Assembly (NCBI GenBank): GCA_900543485.1 | Contig: UQRM01000003.1 | Span: 80,170 to 144,169, forward strand | Direction of reading: 5' to 3' | Length of the DNA: 64,000 bases | DNA from: an uncultured Eubacterium sp. | GTDB taxonomy: Bacteria; Bacillota; Clostridia; Peptostreptococcales; Anaerovoracaceae | Shown: in pieces, positions 31,466 to 39,866 of the stretch | Layout of the letters: each line of letters opens with the position of its first letter | Position numbering within the stretch: the stretch's first letter is position 1 | Notes under the pieces: generated by a model | The model's input: the letters and a program-made list of their open reading frames with translations, nothing else | Database searches by the model: none | What the model was told of the DNA's origin: nothing | Position numbers and translations under genes: made by a program

Positions 31466-33091
31466 ATGAAGACAGCGAGAGAGATAACAGAGAGGATCCT
31501 TCGGGAGAGAGGGATAGTTTCACAGGAAGATATCTCCGAGTTCCTGTCTGACCGGCCTCAGAGGACATACGATCCATTCCTGCTTCTGAACATGGAAGCG
31601 GGAGTGGATTTATTGTTATCGGAGGCGGAAGCGGGACATCGGATATGCATATATGGTGATTATGATGCCGATGGAGTCACGTCCATATGCGTGTTGTCGC
31701 GTATCCTGAGCATGCTTACCGATAACTTTACATATTATATCCCATCAAGGTTTGACGAAGGCTATGGCCTCAACATGGACGCAATAGCGGAGATAAGGAG
31801 AGCCGGTACAGACCTGCTCGTCACAGTAGACTGCGGCAGCGTTTCTTATGACGAGGTGGAATACGCCAAGGCGCTGGGGATGAAGGTGATAGTGACCGAT
31901 CATCACAATGTGGAGGATGTGAAAGCCGATTGCATACTGATAAATCCAAAACAGCCAGGCTGCGGCTATCCTTTCAAGGAGCTGGCAGGCTGTGGGGTCG
32001 CTTTCAAGATGGTGCAGGCCATATGCCGCCGCAAGGGTTTTCCAAAGAGCGTCATCAACGATGTTCTGGATATGACGGCCATCGGCACGGTGGGCGATAT
32101 AGTGTCCCTCATAGACGAAAACAGGACTATAGTCAAGTATGGTCTGGACAGGATAAACAAAGGAAGACGAAAATCGCTGAAGATGCTGACAGAGGCCATA
32201 TCGCTGAAGACAGTGACATCGGAAAGCATCGCCTTCGGTATAGCGCCTCATATCAACGCGGCAGGAAGGATGGCCAGCGCCCGGGAGGCGGCGGAGCTTT
32301 TCCTTTCCGATGACAGCTGTTTGATGGAAGAACGGGTGAAAAGACTGGTTGCCCTCAACAGCAAGCGAAAGAAAGCTCAGGAAGAAGCGTATAGCAGGTG
32401 TATGGAAATGGTCACGGGAGACGAAAGGTTCATTGTTTTGCGTACAGAGGATATCCATGAAGGGATCGCGGGAATAGTCGCAGGCAAGATAAAGGATACG
32501 GAGAACAGACCTGTCATCATCGTGACTCCTTCGGGAGAAGGCTGTCTCAAGGGGACGGGAAGAAGTATAGAGAATGTGGATATCTTCGCGCTGCTGAAGA
32601 AGCACGATGAGCTTTTCCTGAGATTCGGAGGCCACAGGAGCGCCTGTGGGTTCCTGATGAAAGAGGAAAATCTGCCGCAGCTCAGACGAGTATTGGATGA
32701 AGAGATAAGATCGCTGGAGGAGGCGGATCCTTATTTCATGGAAAGGGACATCTCATGGGAGGCTGAACTGGCTCCCGCGGAGGTGACTGTAGAGCTGGCC
32801 AGAGAGCTGGAACGGCTGCAGCCCTTCGGTAAGGATAATCCCAGACCTCTTTTCATGATGGATGGAGTGATATTGCAGCATGTGAGATTTATGGGAGAAG
32901 GAGAAACTCATGCGGCTTTCAAAGCAGTTGACGAAGACGGCCGGATGGCCGAGTGCATATTGTTCAGGAAAGCGCAGGAAGAAAAGGAGGCTCTTACGTC
33001 GGGAAGATCTGTGGATCTGGTGGGGACGGTCAGCCTCAAGGAGTGGATGGGACGCGAGAGCGCACAGTTTATTGTCGAGGAGATAATGTGA
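31466..33091 (+). CDS. recJ: RecJ-type single-stranded-DNA exonuclease
   Basis: This cytoplasmic 541-residue 5'-3' exonuclease of the DHH superfamily acts in recombination and repair. It has DYDADGVTS at 65-73, VDCGS near 121, VTDHHN (DHH at 145-147) and the HINAAGRM motif near residue 268. The DHHA1 segment RFGGHRSACGFLM and the OB-fold region follow. It is slightly shorter than the E. coli enzyme but all motifs are present. ctpA overlaps its stop by one base. A ribosome binding site close to 31466 is not obvious. Confidence 0.94.
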   Translation: MKTAREITERILRERGIVSQEDISEFLSDRPQRTYDPFLLLNMEAGVDLLLSEAEAGHRICIYGDYDADGVTSICVLSRILSMLTDNFTYYIPSRFDEGYGLNMDAIAEIRRAGTDLLVTVDCGSVSYDEVEYAKALGMKVIVTDHHNVEDVKADCILINPKQPGCGYPFKELAGCGVAFKMVQAICRRKGFPKSVINDVLDMTAIGTVGDIVSLIDENRTIVKYGLDRINKGRRKSLKMLTEAISLKTVTSESIAFGIAPHINAAGRMASAREAAELFLSDDSCLMEERVKRLVALNSKRKKAQEEAYSRCMEMVTGDERFIVLRTEDIHEGIAGIVAGKIKDTENRPVIIVTPSGEGCLKGTGRSIENVDIFALLKKHDELFLRFGGHRSACGFLMKEENLPQLRRVLDEEIRSLEEADPYFMERDISWEAELAPAEVTVELARELERLQPFGKDNPRPLFMMDGVILQHVRFMGEGETHAAFKAVDEDGRMAECILFRKAQEEKEALTSGRSVDLVGTVSLKEWMGRESAQFIVEEIM

Positions 33092-34257
33092 TGGAGATAA
33101 AAAAGAAAAGACTGGTGATATATGTGGTGGCGGCCTTTCTGGCCGGGGCGGCGGTGACAGGCGGAGCGTGCGCTGCTGTATTCAACGGGGCTCTGGGATA
33201 TGTGAAGGTTTCAAAGAGCCAGTACGACGACATGTCTGAAGTCTATGAGCGATACGGCAAACTGGATCAACTGTATGACACAATAACCAGCTCGTTTTAC
33301 AAAGAGGTGGACGAGGACGCCATGATGGAAGGAGCGTACAAGGGTCTGGTAGCGGGACTCAATGACCCGTACTCTTCGTATATGACGGCTGAGGAATATG
33401 AGACGTGGGTCGCCACTGCCACGGGAGAATATTCGGGCGTAGGGATAACTTTCACTCAGGACGAGGACGGCAACTTCGTGGTAGTATCAGTGACAGATGA
33501 TTCCCCTGCGGCGGACGCGGGCATCAGGGAAGGTGATATCATCAAGACGGTAGACGGACAGGAGTACAGCGATCTGGATGTCATCGGCAACGCCATCAGA
33601 GGTGAAGAAGGCTCCGAGATAGAGATAACATATATACGAGACGGTGAAGAAAAAAGCGTGACCATGACAAGGGAGAAGATAACTCAGCACAGCGTGGAAC
33701 ACAGGATGCTTGACGGCAACATCGGGTATATAAGCATAAGCTCCTTTATAGAGACCACCGGCGAAGACTTTTCCCAGGCGCTCAAGGAGCTGGAGGAAGA
33801 TGGGGCACAGGGCCTGGTGCTGGATCTGAGGGATAATGGCGGCGGACTGGTAGACGCGTGTGTCCAGGTGGCCGATGAATTTCTGGACGAAGGTGTAGTC
33901 GTATACGTGGAGGACAGAGACGGCAACAGGACGGATTACGATGCCAAGGACGGCAAAACGGATCTGAAGACCGTGGTACTGGTCAACGAGAACAGCGCCA
34001 GCGCTTCTGAGATATTGGCTGCAGCCCTTCAGGACAACGGTTTTGAGATAGTGGGACAGACGACTTACGGTAAAGGTGTCATACAGTCCACAGCTCAGCT
34101 GGAGGATGGTTCAGCGCTGAAGCTGACTATCATGCAGTACTTTTCACCGGATGGCAACGCCATAAACGAGAAGGGCGTGACTCCTGATCATCAGGTAGCC
34201 AACGAGGAAAATTCCGGCGAGGATGCGCAGCTGGATGAAGCACTGAGTCTGTTTTAA
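33091..34257 (+). CDS. ctpA: C-terminal processing peptidase, S41 family
   Basis: This 388-residue protease is anchored by one N-terminal helix (about 8-30) and acts outside the membrane. It has a PDZ domain (about 115-195, YSGVGITF and SPAADAGIREGDII), LDLRDNGGG near 244-252, and the Ser/Lys dyad with S304 in ENSASASEI and K328 in TTYGKGVIQ. CtpA/CtpB-type enzymes trim or degrade exported proteins. GAGGAG precedes the ATG, which overlaps the recJ stop. The location just after FtsEX and two M23 proteins makes control of those hydrolases by proteolysis an attractive possibility. Confidence 0.94.
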   Translation: MEIKKKRLVIYVVAAFLAGAAVTGGACAAVFNGALGYVKVSKSQYDDMSEVYERYGKLDQLYDTITSSFYKEVDEDAMMEGAYKGLVAGLNDPYSSYMTAEEYETWVATATGEYSGVGITFTQDEDGNFVVVSVTDDSPAADAGIREGDIIKTVDGQEYSDLDVIGNAIRGEEGSEIEITYIRDGEEKSVTMTREKITQHSVEHRMLDGNIGYISISSFIETTGEDFSQALKELEEDGAQGLVLDLRDNGGGLVDACVQVADEFLDEGVVVYVEDRDGNRTDYDAKDGKTDLKTVVLVNENSASASEILAAALQDNGFEIVGQTTYGKGVIQSTAQLEDGSALKLTIMQYFSPDGNAINEKGVTPDHQVANEENSGEDAQLDEALSLF

Positions 34258-34289
34258 CGATTTCCTGTTTTCTGACTTTCCGTTTTTTG

Positions 34290-34540
34290 ATTTTTTAGCT
34301 AAATGTAGTTAAAAATTTCAATGATTGTGGAGTCTATTTCAGCTGGATACTTGCTCATGCGTCATAAAACTTTGATTTTGCGCTGTACTGAAAAGGTCAA
34401 GTATATTCAAGCCTATTGGATTTTACCTACATTTCTCATTTTTTTGGAAATGTAGGTATTTTTATTCTTTCGTCTGCCGAACATACTGCGGAAGGAATGA
34501 AACTCCGCGCTTCAAAGCCGGTTGACTGGTTATCCGGCAG
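34290..34540. repeat. intergenic structured element, copy 1
   Basis: This gene-free stretch after ctpA aligns in order with 62650-62925. Shared blocks are the AAATGTAG arm near 34302, TTCAAnCCnATTGGATTTTAC at 34406-34426, a hairpin after it, the GCGG..GGAATG.A.ACTCCG block near 34488-34508, and outer arms CTGCCG (34474-34479) and ATCCGGCAG (34532-34540). The hairpin stem here is TACCTACATTTC with GAAATGTAGGTA, whereas the second copy uses TTACAGA with TCTGTAA. The fold is kept while the sequence changes. The end of the element carries the promoter of the next gene. Confidence 0.6.
34424..34464 (+). terminator. terminator-like hairpin after ctpA
   Basis: TACCTACATTTC (34424-34435) pairs perfectly with GAAATGTAGGTA (34447-34458) over 12 bp with an 11-base T-rich loop and is followed by TTTTTA. 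It lies inside the intergenic element. Confidence 0.65.
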
Positions 34541-34550
34541 ATGATATAAT
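34522..34550 (+). promoter_or_regulatory. sigma-A-type promoter of the TrpR-like gene
   Basis: TTGACT (34522-34527), a 17-base spacer and TATAAT (34545-34550) form a near-perfect promoter 102 bases before the gene. The -35 and spacer overlap the right outer arm of the intergenic element. Confidence 0.8.
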
Positions 34551-34651
34551 TTACATGTAATTACAGCACCCGATCCGGACCTTTGATATCACGCCTTGCA
34601 GGGCACAGATGGAGTCCGGATGCGGGGTATTATGGGCGAAAGGAGTATTGC

Positions 34652-34984
34652 ATGGCGTACGATTCCAAGTTCAAGAGGGATGATATAGACGAGCTTTTCA
34701 AGGCGATACTGCTGCTGGAGAACGAAGAGGACTGCTATAGATTCTTTGAGGATATATGTACGATAAATGAGATACACTCCATAGCGCAGAGGCTTCAGGT
34801 GGCCAGACTTCTTTCGGAGGACAAGACTTACAGCGAGATCGAGAGCATCACCAAGGCATCTACGGCTACTATAAGCAGGATAAACAAGTGCCTCGTGTAT
34901 GGAGCCGACGGATACAGAAGGATAATCGAGAGGCTCAGAGAAAGTGAAGCCGACGGTGAGGAGCACGGGAAAGCCGATAAGTGA
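34652..34984 (+). CDS. YerC/TrpR-like DNA-binding protein
   Basis: This small all-helical protein of 110 residues matches the YerC/YecD branch of the TrpR-like family. LENEEDCYRFFEDICTINEIHSIAQRLQVARLL is the conserved helical core, and YSEIESITKASTATISRINKCLVYGADGYR is the helix-turn-helix. Such proteins are presumed transcription regulators in Firmicutes; target and ligand are not known. AAAGGAG precedes the ATG. It has its own promoter and a terminator 37 bases after its stop, so it is probably transcribed alone. Confidence 0.85.
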   Translation: MAYDSKFKRDDIDELFKAILLLENEEDCYRFFEDICTINEIHSIAQRLQVARLLSEDKTYSEIESITKASTATISRINKCLVYGADGYRRIIERLRESEADGEEHGKADK

Positions 34985-35020
34985 GAGAGCGTTTTGGACG
35001 GAACAATTGAGGAAAGTTTT

Positions 35021-35048
35021 GGCGGAAACATTGTGTTCCGCCTTTTTT
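35021..35048 (+). terminator. strong intrinsic terminator
   Basis: GGCGGAA (35021-35027) pairs with TTCCGCC (35036-35042) around an 8-base loop and is followed by six T residues. It ends the TrpR-like transcript and lies 25 bases before the phosphopantetheinyl transferase start. Confidence 0.85.
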
Positions 35049-35072
35049 GAGCATTGTGAAAATGTGAAGGAT

Positions 35073-35633
35073 ATGGAATTATATGTATATGAGGATTACA
35101 GGGACGTCATTGCCGGTATCACGGGCCGGGAGCTGACAGATGCATTGATCGTCATGTCACTGGAAGCAAGCGGACTGGGACGGTATCAGGTGGAGAGGAC
35201 TGACAGAGGGAAGCCGTACATCAGGAATCGTGACAGAGGCTGCGGCGAGGGCTGCGGCGAGGGCTGCGGCGCTGGCGGAGAGATCCATGTGTCGGTCAGT
35301 CACAGCGGCAGGTATTTTCTTTGCCTCATAGCAGACCGGCCGGCAGGTGTAGACGTACAGGAAGAGCGGGAAACAGCGGTGGAGAAAATAAGCCGTCGTT
35401 ATTTCACGGCCCGGGAGCAGAGGTTCGTACAGGAGGCGGGAGCAGATGGTTTTTTTCGCCTGTGGGCCAGAAAAGAAGCTTATTCCAAGTATACGGGGCT
35501 GGGGCTTGAGGAAATAATGAAGGGGACAGAAGTACTGGGGAGAGATGACGTGGAGTTCTTTGATTTTCAGCTGGAGAAAGGAATATATTGTTCATGCTGC
35601 AGAATGATACAGACAGGAGAAAAGGATATATAG
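35073..35633 (+). CDS. 4'-phosphopantetheinyl transferase, Sfp type
   Basis: This enzyme of about 186 residues attaches phosphopantetheine from CoA to carrier proteins. Motifs are IHVSVSHSG, GVDVQE (magnesium site) and RLWARKEAYSKYTGLGL (the W-x-x-KEA-x-x-K motif). Just before the first motif there is an odd Gly/Cys/Glu insertion (about residues 52-62) built from three copies of a 12-base unit, GGCTGCGGCGAG and variants, around 35239-35274. The ATG at 35073 follows a terminator; a longer frame upstream runs through that terminator and is not credible. The next gene overlaps by 46 bases. Sfp-type enzymes usually serve polyketide, peptide or siderophore carriers, none of which is in the window. 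Confidence 0.87.
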   Translation: MELYVYEDYRDVIAGITGRELTDALIVMSLEASGLGRYQVERTDRGKPYIRNRDRGCGEGCGEGCGAGGEIHVSVSHSGRYFLCLIADRPAGVDVQEERETAVEKISRRYFTAREQRFVQEAGADGFFRLWARKEAYSKYTGLGLEEIMKGTEVLGRDDVEFFDFQLEKGIYCSCCRMIQTGEKDI

Positions 35634-36514
35634 CTGCCATATTTTTTTCTGTACTGGTGGGGTTTTCGTTCCTGGGGATAAAGATATGTCAGCAATATAC
35701 CGATGGACTCAGCCTGTTGTGTTATCGTTATGATTTCGCACTGGCGGCAGTGATCATCCTGCTGGTGATGAAGGCGGTGAAGATAGATATACGGCGCAAG
35801 CCCAAGGGAAAGCTCTTCCTGACGGCGGTTTTCTATGTGGGATTCATGGCTTTCCAGGTGGCGGGGCTCTTTTACGCTACGTCGGTGGAGGGATCCATAA
35901 TATTTGCCGTAGTTCCCATAATAGTAAAGATAATAGCGTCGCTTTTCCTGAAGGAAAAGTCATCCTGGCTGGAGAACATCTTCATTTGCACAACGGTGAC
36001 AGCGCTCATATTCATGATCGTCATGGGCACGTCCCATATCGAGATAGATCCGCTGGGGACAGCGTTACTGCTGATTTCCAGCATGATGATGGCTATGAGC
36101 AACATATTCATGAGATATACGAGAAATGATTATAAGCCTATAGAGATAACTGTTTCTATCATAGCGCTGGGATTCGTGGTGTTCAACGGAGCCGCGCTTT
36201 TGCGGGCTTTTGTCCGGGGCGGGAGCCTGGCGGGATATCTGGAGCCGCTGGCTGTGCCGCAGGTCTTCATCGCCGCAGCTTATCTGGGTATAGGATGCAT
36301 ATTGTTGTCAGCTCATCTGATGAGCTACATGCTCAGCAAGATGGAGGCGGCGAAGGGGACCATATTCGGAAATCTGTCTACTGCCATCTCTATAGTGGCA
36401 GGGGTGGCAGTATTGGGCGAGAGCTTGATGTGGTATCACGTGGTATGTACGGCGGTCATCATAGGAAGCGTGATAGGAATGAGCCTCAGCGGCAGAAAAG
36501 GAGAACTTCAATGA
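35588..36514 (+). CDS. EamA/DMT-family transporter
   Basis: This membrane protein of about 308 residues has ten predicted helices in two repeats of five, as in drug/metabolite exporters of the EamA family. Typical segments are FSVLVGFSFLGIKICQQYTDGLSLLCYRYDFAL in the first repeat and SKMEAAKGTIFGNLSTAISIVAGVAVLGESL in the second. A TTG start at 35588 has AAAGGAA six bases upstream; ATG 35594 is the alternative. It overlaps the preceding transferase gene and is followed by the hydrolase gene with a four-base overlap, so these are one transcription unit. Substrate unknown. Confidence 0.9.
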   Translation: MFMLQNDTDRRKGYIAAIFFSVLVGFSFLGIKICQQYTDGLSLLCYRYDFALAAVIILLVMKAVKIDIRRKPKGKLFLTAVFYVGFMAFQVAGLFYATSVEGSIIFAVVPIIVKIIASLFLKEKSSWLENIFICTTVTALIFMIVMGTSHIEIDPLGTALLLISSMMMAMSNIFMRYTRNDYKPIEITVSIIALGFVVFNGAALLRAFVRGGSLAGYLEPLAVPQVFIAAAYLGIGCILLSAHLMSYMLSKMEAAKGTIFGNLSTAISIVAGVAVLGESLMWYHVVCTAVIIGSVIGMSLSGRKGELQ

Positions 36515-37410
36515 AGACAGAACACGGTATGAAGGCGAGCGATGAGATGAGATTCGGATTTTTGATGGAAAACAGAACTGATAAGGCCGGCCTGACGGCG
36601 GAGCATGGACTTTCCATATATATAGAGGCGTGTGGGAAGAAGATGCTGTTTGACGCAGGAGCTACGGAATTGATGGTGAGAAACGCGGAACGGATGGGAG
36701 TGGATCTGGCCGCGGTGGATCTGGCGGTGGTGAGTCACGGTCACTACGATCATACAGGAGGCTTTCCGGCATTCTGCCGCCTCAACAGCAGGGCGCCTGT
36801 ATACGTTCACAGGAACGCTTTCCGCGAGTCTTACGAATTAAAGGAAGGTCAGCTCTGCGGCTCGGATGACGGGATAAGGTGGACCGATGAGGAGAGAGAA
36901 GCCATGAAAGACAGACTCATCCTCACCGATGGGCCTCTGTGGGTGAGTGAGGATATCTGTGTAACGGGTACTGTTCAGTCGGAAGAAGGTTTCGAACCTA
37001 CAGAGGTATTTTATTACCGGGATGAGGATGGAAAAATAACAGCGGATGACATGTCGCATGAGCAGTGTCTCGTCCTGCGGCAGCCGGAAGGTCTCTACGT
37101 GTTCTCGGGATGCAGCCATACGGGAGTTATAGGAGCATTGAATACGGCCAAGGATCTGTTTCCCGGGGAAAAGGTGGCTGTGCTGGCGGCCGGGATGCAC
37201 CTCTATAAGGCATCCGATACGGAGCGGAGCCGGGTAGTGGAAGCTGTTGCCGCAGAGGCGCCGGAACGGGTGATCCCTGTCCATTGTACGGGGATGGATG
37301 CCATATGCTACCTGAAAGATCTGCTGAAGGACAGGTGCGTTACGGCCGGGGCAGGAGACTGGTTCGGAAGGTACGGTGAGAAATGTGAGAAGGGTGAGCG
37401 ATGTGAGTGA
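36511..37410 (+). CDS. MBL-fold metallohydrolase
   Basis: This 299-residue cytoplasmic protein has the metallo-beta-lactamase fold and the metal site SHGHYDHTGG (about residues 76-85), plus later ligands in SGCSHTG and the carboxy-terminal HCTG. The overall pattern is closest to the group annotated as 7,8-dihydropterin-6-methyl-4-(beta-D-ribofuranosyl)-aminobenzene-5'-phosphate synthase-like hydrolases. That name should not be taken as a function here. AAAGGAGA precedes the ATG. It overlaps the exporter by four bases and recX starts within its last codons. Confidence 0.87.
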   Translation: MKTEHGMKASDEMRFGFLMENRTDKAGLTAEHGLSIYIEACGKKMLFDAGATELMVRNAERMGVDLAAVDLAVVSHGHYDHTGGFPAFCRLNSRAPVYVHRNAFRESYELKEGQLCGSDDGIRWTDEEREAMKDRLILTDGPLWVSEDICVTGTVQSEEGFEPTEVFYYRDEDGKITADDMSHEQCLVLRQPEGLYVFSGCSHTGVIGALNTAKDLFPGEKVAVLAAGMHLYKASDTERSRVVEAVAAEAPERVIPVHCTGMDAICYLKDLLKDRCVTAGAGDWFGRYGEKCEKGERCE

Positions 37411-37864
37411 TGTCAGGACTGCTGCTGTCAGATATCTGGGAATGAGACCCAGGACGAAGCAGCAGGTGATAAAGTACCTCAGGCAGAAAGGTTTCCCGGA
37501 GGAAGGCATTGCCGAGACGGTGGCGGAGCTGGAGGAGTATAAGTACATAGACGACTTTTCCTACAGTGTGATGTACTTCCGATACGGTTTTGAGAAGGGC
37601 CGGGGCGTGATGAGGATAAGGCGGGAGCTTTCGGAAAAAGGCGTGGGATCTGACGTCATCGATATGGCCTACGAGGAGCTGGAAGAGGTCCCCGATCAAT
37701 ATGAGACGGCGCGAAAGATAGCGATGGAGATGATCCGGGATATGGACATGGAAGAGATGGAATACGATGAAAAGCGCAGGATAAAGGCCAGGATAGGCCG
37801 AAGGCTCGCGGGACGCGGTTTTCCCTCCGATGTGATATACAAGGTGCTGGACAGCCTGCGATGA
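37376..37864 (+). CDS. recX: regulatory protein RecX
   Basis: This 162-residue all-helical modulator of RecA shows three tandem three-helix modules: RTAAVRYLGMRPRTKQQVIKYLRQKGF, then YKYIDDFSYSVMYFRYGFEKGRGVMRIRRELSEKGV, then KRRIKARIGRRLAGRGFPSDVIYKVLDSL. RecX blocks RecA filament growth (established knowledge). The start is uncertain: GTG codons at 37376, 37385, 37394 and 37403 are all in frame, and 37403 has the better AAGG spacing. The gene overlaps the end of the hydrolase gene. recA is not in the window; recJ lies 4 kb upstream. Confidence 0.88.
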   Translation: MRNVRRVSDVSDVRTAAVRYLGMRPRTKQQVIKYLRQKGFPEEGIAETVAELEEYKYIDDFSYSVMYFRYGFEKGRGVMRIRRELSEKGVGSDVIDMAYEELEEVPDQYETARKIAMEMIRDMDMEEMEYDEKRRIKARIGRRLAGRGFPSDVIYKVLDSLR

Positions 37865-37885
37865 CGGGGAAATGGAGGAGAGAAG

Positions 37886-38602
37886 ATGGACGGGCAATAT
37901 GTCAGGACTGAGATGGTGATAGGGAAGTCCGGGGTCGAGAAGCTGCGCTCGACTGCCGTCATGGTGTTGGGGATAGGCGGCGTGGGAAGCTACACGGCGG
38001 AAGCTCTGGCGAGAGCAGGCGTAGGGAAGCTGACGCTGGTAGACAAGGACACGGTTGATGTGACGAATATAAACAGGCAGCTGCCAGCTCTCCACAGCAC
38101 TGTAGGCAGAGCCAAGGTAGAGGTGATGGCAGAGCGGATAGCCGATATAGACCCGGATTGCGATGTGGCGGCAGAGCAATGCTTTTTCCTGCCGGAAACT
38201 GCTGAGCAGTTCGATTTCAGAAGATATGATTATGTGGTAGACGCCATAGACAACGTGACGGGGAAGCTGGCAATAATAGAGAAGGCAGCAGCTGAAGGCG
38301 TCCCTGTCATATCGTCCATGGGCACAGGCAATAAGCTGGATCCTTCCATGTTCAGGATAGCGACCATAGAGGAGACCAGGGTGTGTCCGCTGGCACGGGT
38401 CATGAGAAAAGAGCTGCGGGCCAGAGGAATAGAGGGCGTCAAGGTGCTCTATTCAGAGGAGCCGCCTGTGAAAGGAGGCAGCTCTGTGCCGGGGAGTATC
38501 TCTTTCGTACCGTCGGTGGCAGGATTGATGATAGCGGGAGAAGTGATAAGGGATATTTTGAAGTTCGGGGAAGATCCGGAAGGAAAGGATGGGAATGGAT
38601 AA
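37886..38602 (+). CDS. tcdA: tRNA threonylcarbamoyladenosine dehydratase
   Basis: This 238-residue ThiF/E1-like enzyme uses ATP to cyclise t6A37 of tRNA into ct6A. It has the nucleotide-binding GIGGVGSYTAEALARAGVG near 32-50, the DKDTVDVTNINRQLPAL segment with the conserved Asp/Arg/Gln, and VVDAIDNV. The conserved VCPLAR and ELRARGI segments place it with TcdA/YgdL rather than MoeB. GGAGGAG precedes the ATG. The rmuC start lies within its final codons. Confidence 0.93.
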   Translation: MDGQYVRTEMVIGKSGVEKLRSTAVMVLGIGGVGSYTAEALARAGVGKLTLVDKDTVDVTNINRQLPALHSTVGRAKVEVMAERIADIDPDCDVAAEQCFFLPETAEQFDFRRYDYVVDAIDNVTGKLAIIEKAAAEGVPVISSMGTGNKLDPSMFRIATIEETRVCPLARVMRKELRARGIEGVKVLYSEEPPVKGGSSVPGSISFVPSVAGLMIAGEVIRDILKFGEDPEGKDGNG

Positions 38603-39866
38603 TCTGAGCGTTATTTTACTGGGGCTCTTTACGGCCGTGATCGTACTGATGGTATTGGTCATAGTCATATTGCTGAAGGTGTGGCGCGGCGGGAGCATAG
38701 GACAGGAAGCCCAGCTGAGAAGAGATATAAGAGAGGAAATGAGTCGTTCCAGGCGGGAGACCGGTGAGAATATCCAGGGAAGTGTCAAACGGCTTGGCGA
38801 AATGATATCCCAGAACCAGCGGGAAAGCGCCGATATGCAGAGCAGGCGGCTGGCGGAGCTGGGCAGGCAGCTGGCCGACACCTCCATGAGCATCGAACAG
38901 AGATTGGAAAACATAAGGATCTCCATGGAAAACAAGGTGACCGCCATGACCGAAGAGAACAACCGACAGCTTACAGAGATGAGGAACACCGTGGACGAAA
39001 AACTGCAGAAGACTCTGGAAGACAGGATAGGCCGGTCTTTCAGGCAGGTCAGCGAAAGACTGGAGCAGGTGACGAGAGGACTGGGGGAAATGCAGAATCT
39101 GGCCGCGGGAGTGGGAGACCTGAAAAAGGTCCTTTCAAATGTGAAGACTAGAGGAATCCTGGGCGAGATACAGCTGGGAGCCATACTGGAGCAGATACTG
39201 GCGCCCGGTCAGTATGAGGAAAACGTGGCCGTCAAGGGCGGCAATGAACGGGTAGAGTTCGCGGTGAAGTTTCCGGGAGAGGGAGACGCGCCGGTATATC
39301 TGCCTATAGACTCCAAATTTCCGGCAGATGCTTATATGAATCTGCAGACTGCCTATGATACGGGAGACAGGCAGTTGATAAAGGCTACCACAGATAATCT
39401 GAGGAACGCGGTCCTGAAGGCTGCCAGGGACATAAGGATCAAGTATATCGCGCCGCCGCGGACTACGGAATTCGCCATCATGTTCCTTCCATTCGAAGGG
39501 CTGTACGCGGAAGTACTGAGGCTGGGACTGGTGGATACGCTACAGCGCGATTACAGGATAAACATCGCCGGACCTACTACCATGTCCGCCATGCTCAACA
39601 GCTTCCAGATGGGCTTCAGATCTATCGCGCTGCAGAAGCAGTCGGGCCAGGTATGGGATACGCTGGCCAAGGTGCGGAATGAATTCGATAAATTCGGCGA
39701 TGTCCTGATAAAGACCCAGAGCAGGATGGAACAGACCCAGAGGGATCTGGAGGCTCTGGTGGGAGTAAGGACCAGAGGAATACAGCGGGCGCTCAAGGAC
39801 GTGTCTTCTTCAGGGGAGGCCGGTGAGCTGTCCGGTGTCAGCGACGAACAGAGAGGGATCAAATGA
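38595..39866 (+). CDS. rmuC: DNA recombination protein RmuC homologue
   Basis: This 423-residue protein has an N-terminal transmembrane helix (about 3-28), a long coiled coil (about 40-175) and the RmuC domain: NVKTRGILGEIQLGAILEQILAPGQYEENV, then YLPIDSKFPADAY and YIAPPRTTEFAIMFLPFEGLYAEVL. RmuC limits inversions at short repeats and has a nuclease-like fold. The ATG at 38595 has GGAAGG spaced correctly; ATG 38589 abuts it. The start overlaps tcdA and the stop overlaps the phosphoesterase gene by ATGA. Confidence 0.93.
   Translation: MDNLSVILLGLFTAVIVLMVLVIVILLKVWRGGSIGQEAQLRRDIREEMSRSRRETGENIQGSVKRLGEMISQNQRESADMQSRRLAELGRQLADTSMSIEQRLENIRISMENKVTAMTEENNRQLTEMRNTVDEKLQKTLEDRIGRSFRQVSERLEQVTRGLGEMQNLAAGVGDLKKVLSNVKTRGILGEIQLGAILEQILAPGQYEENVAVKGGNERVEFAVKFPGEGDAPVYLPIDSKFPADAYMNLQTAYDTGDRQLIKATTDNLRNAVLKAARDIRIKYIAPPRTTEFAIMFLPFEGLYAEVLRLGLVDTLQRDYRINIAGPTTMSAMLNSFQMGFRSIALQKQSGQVWDTLAKVRNEFDKFGDVLIKTQSRMEQTQRDLEALVGVRTRGIQRALKDVSSSGEAGELSGVSDEQRGIK

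Noticed and set aside
34944-35072. Longer start for the phosphopantetheinyl transferase
   Set aside because: The extension would be read through a strong terminator hairpin and overlaps the previous gene; the ATG at 35073 gives the expected family N-terminus.
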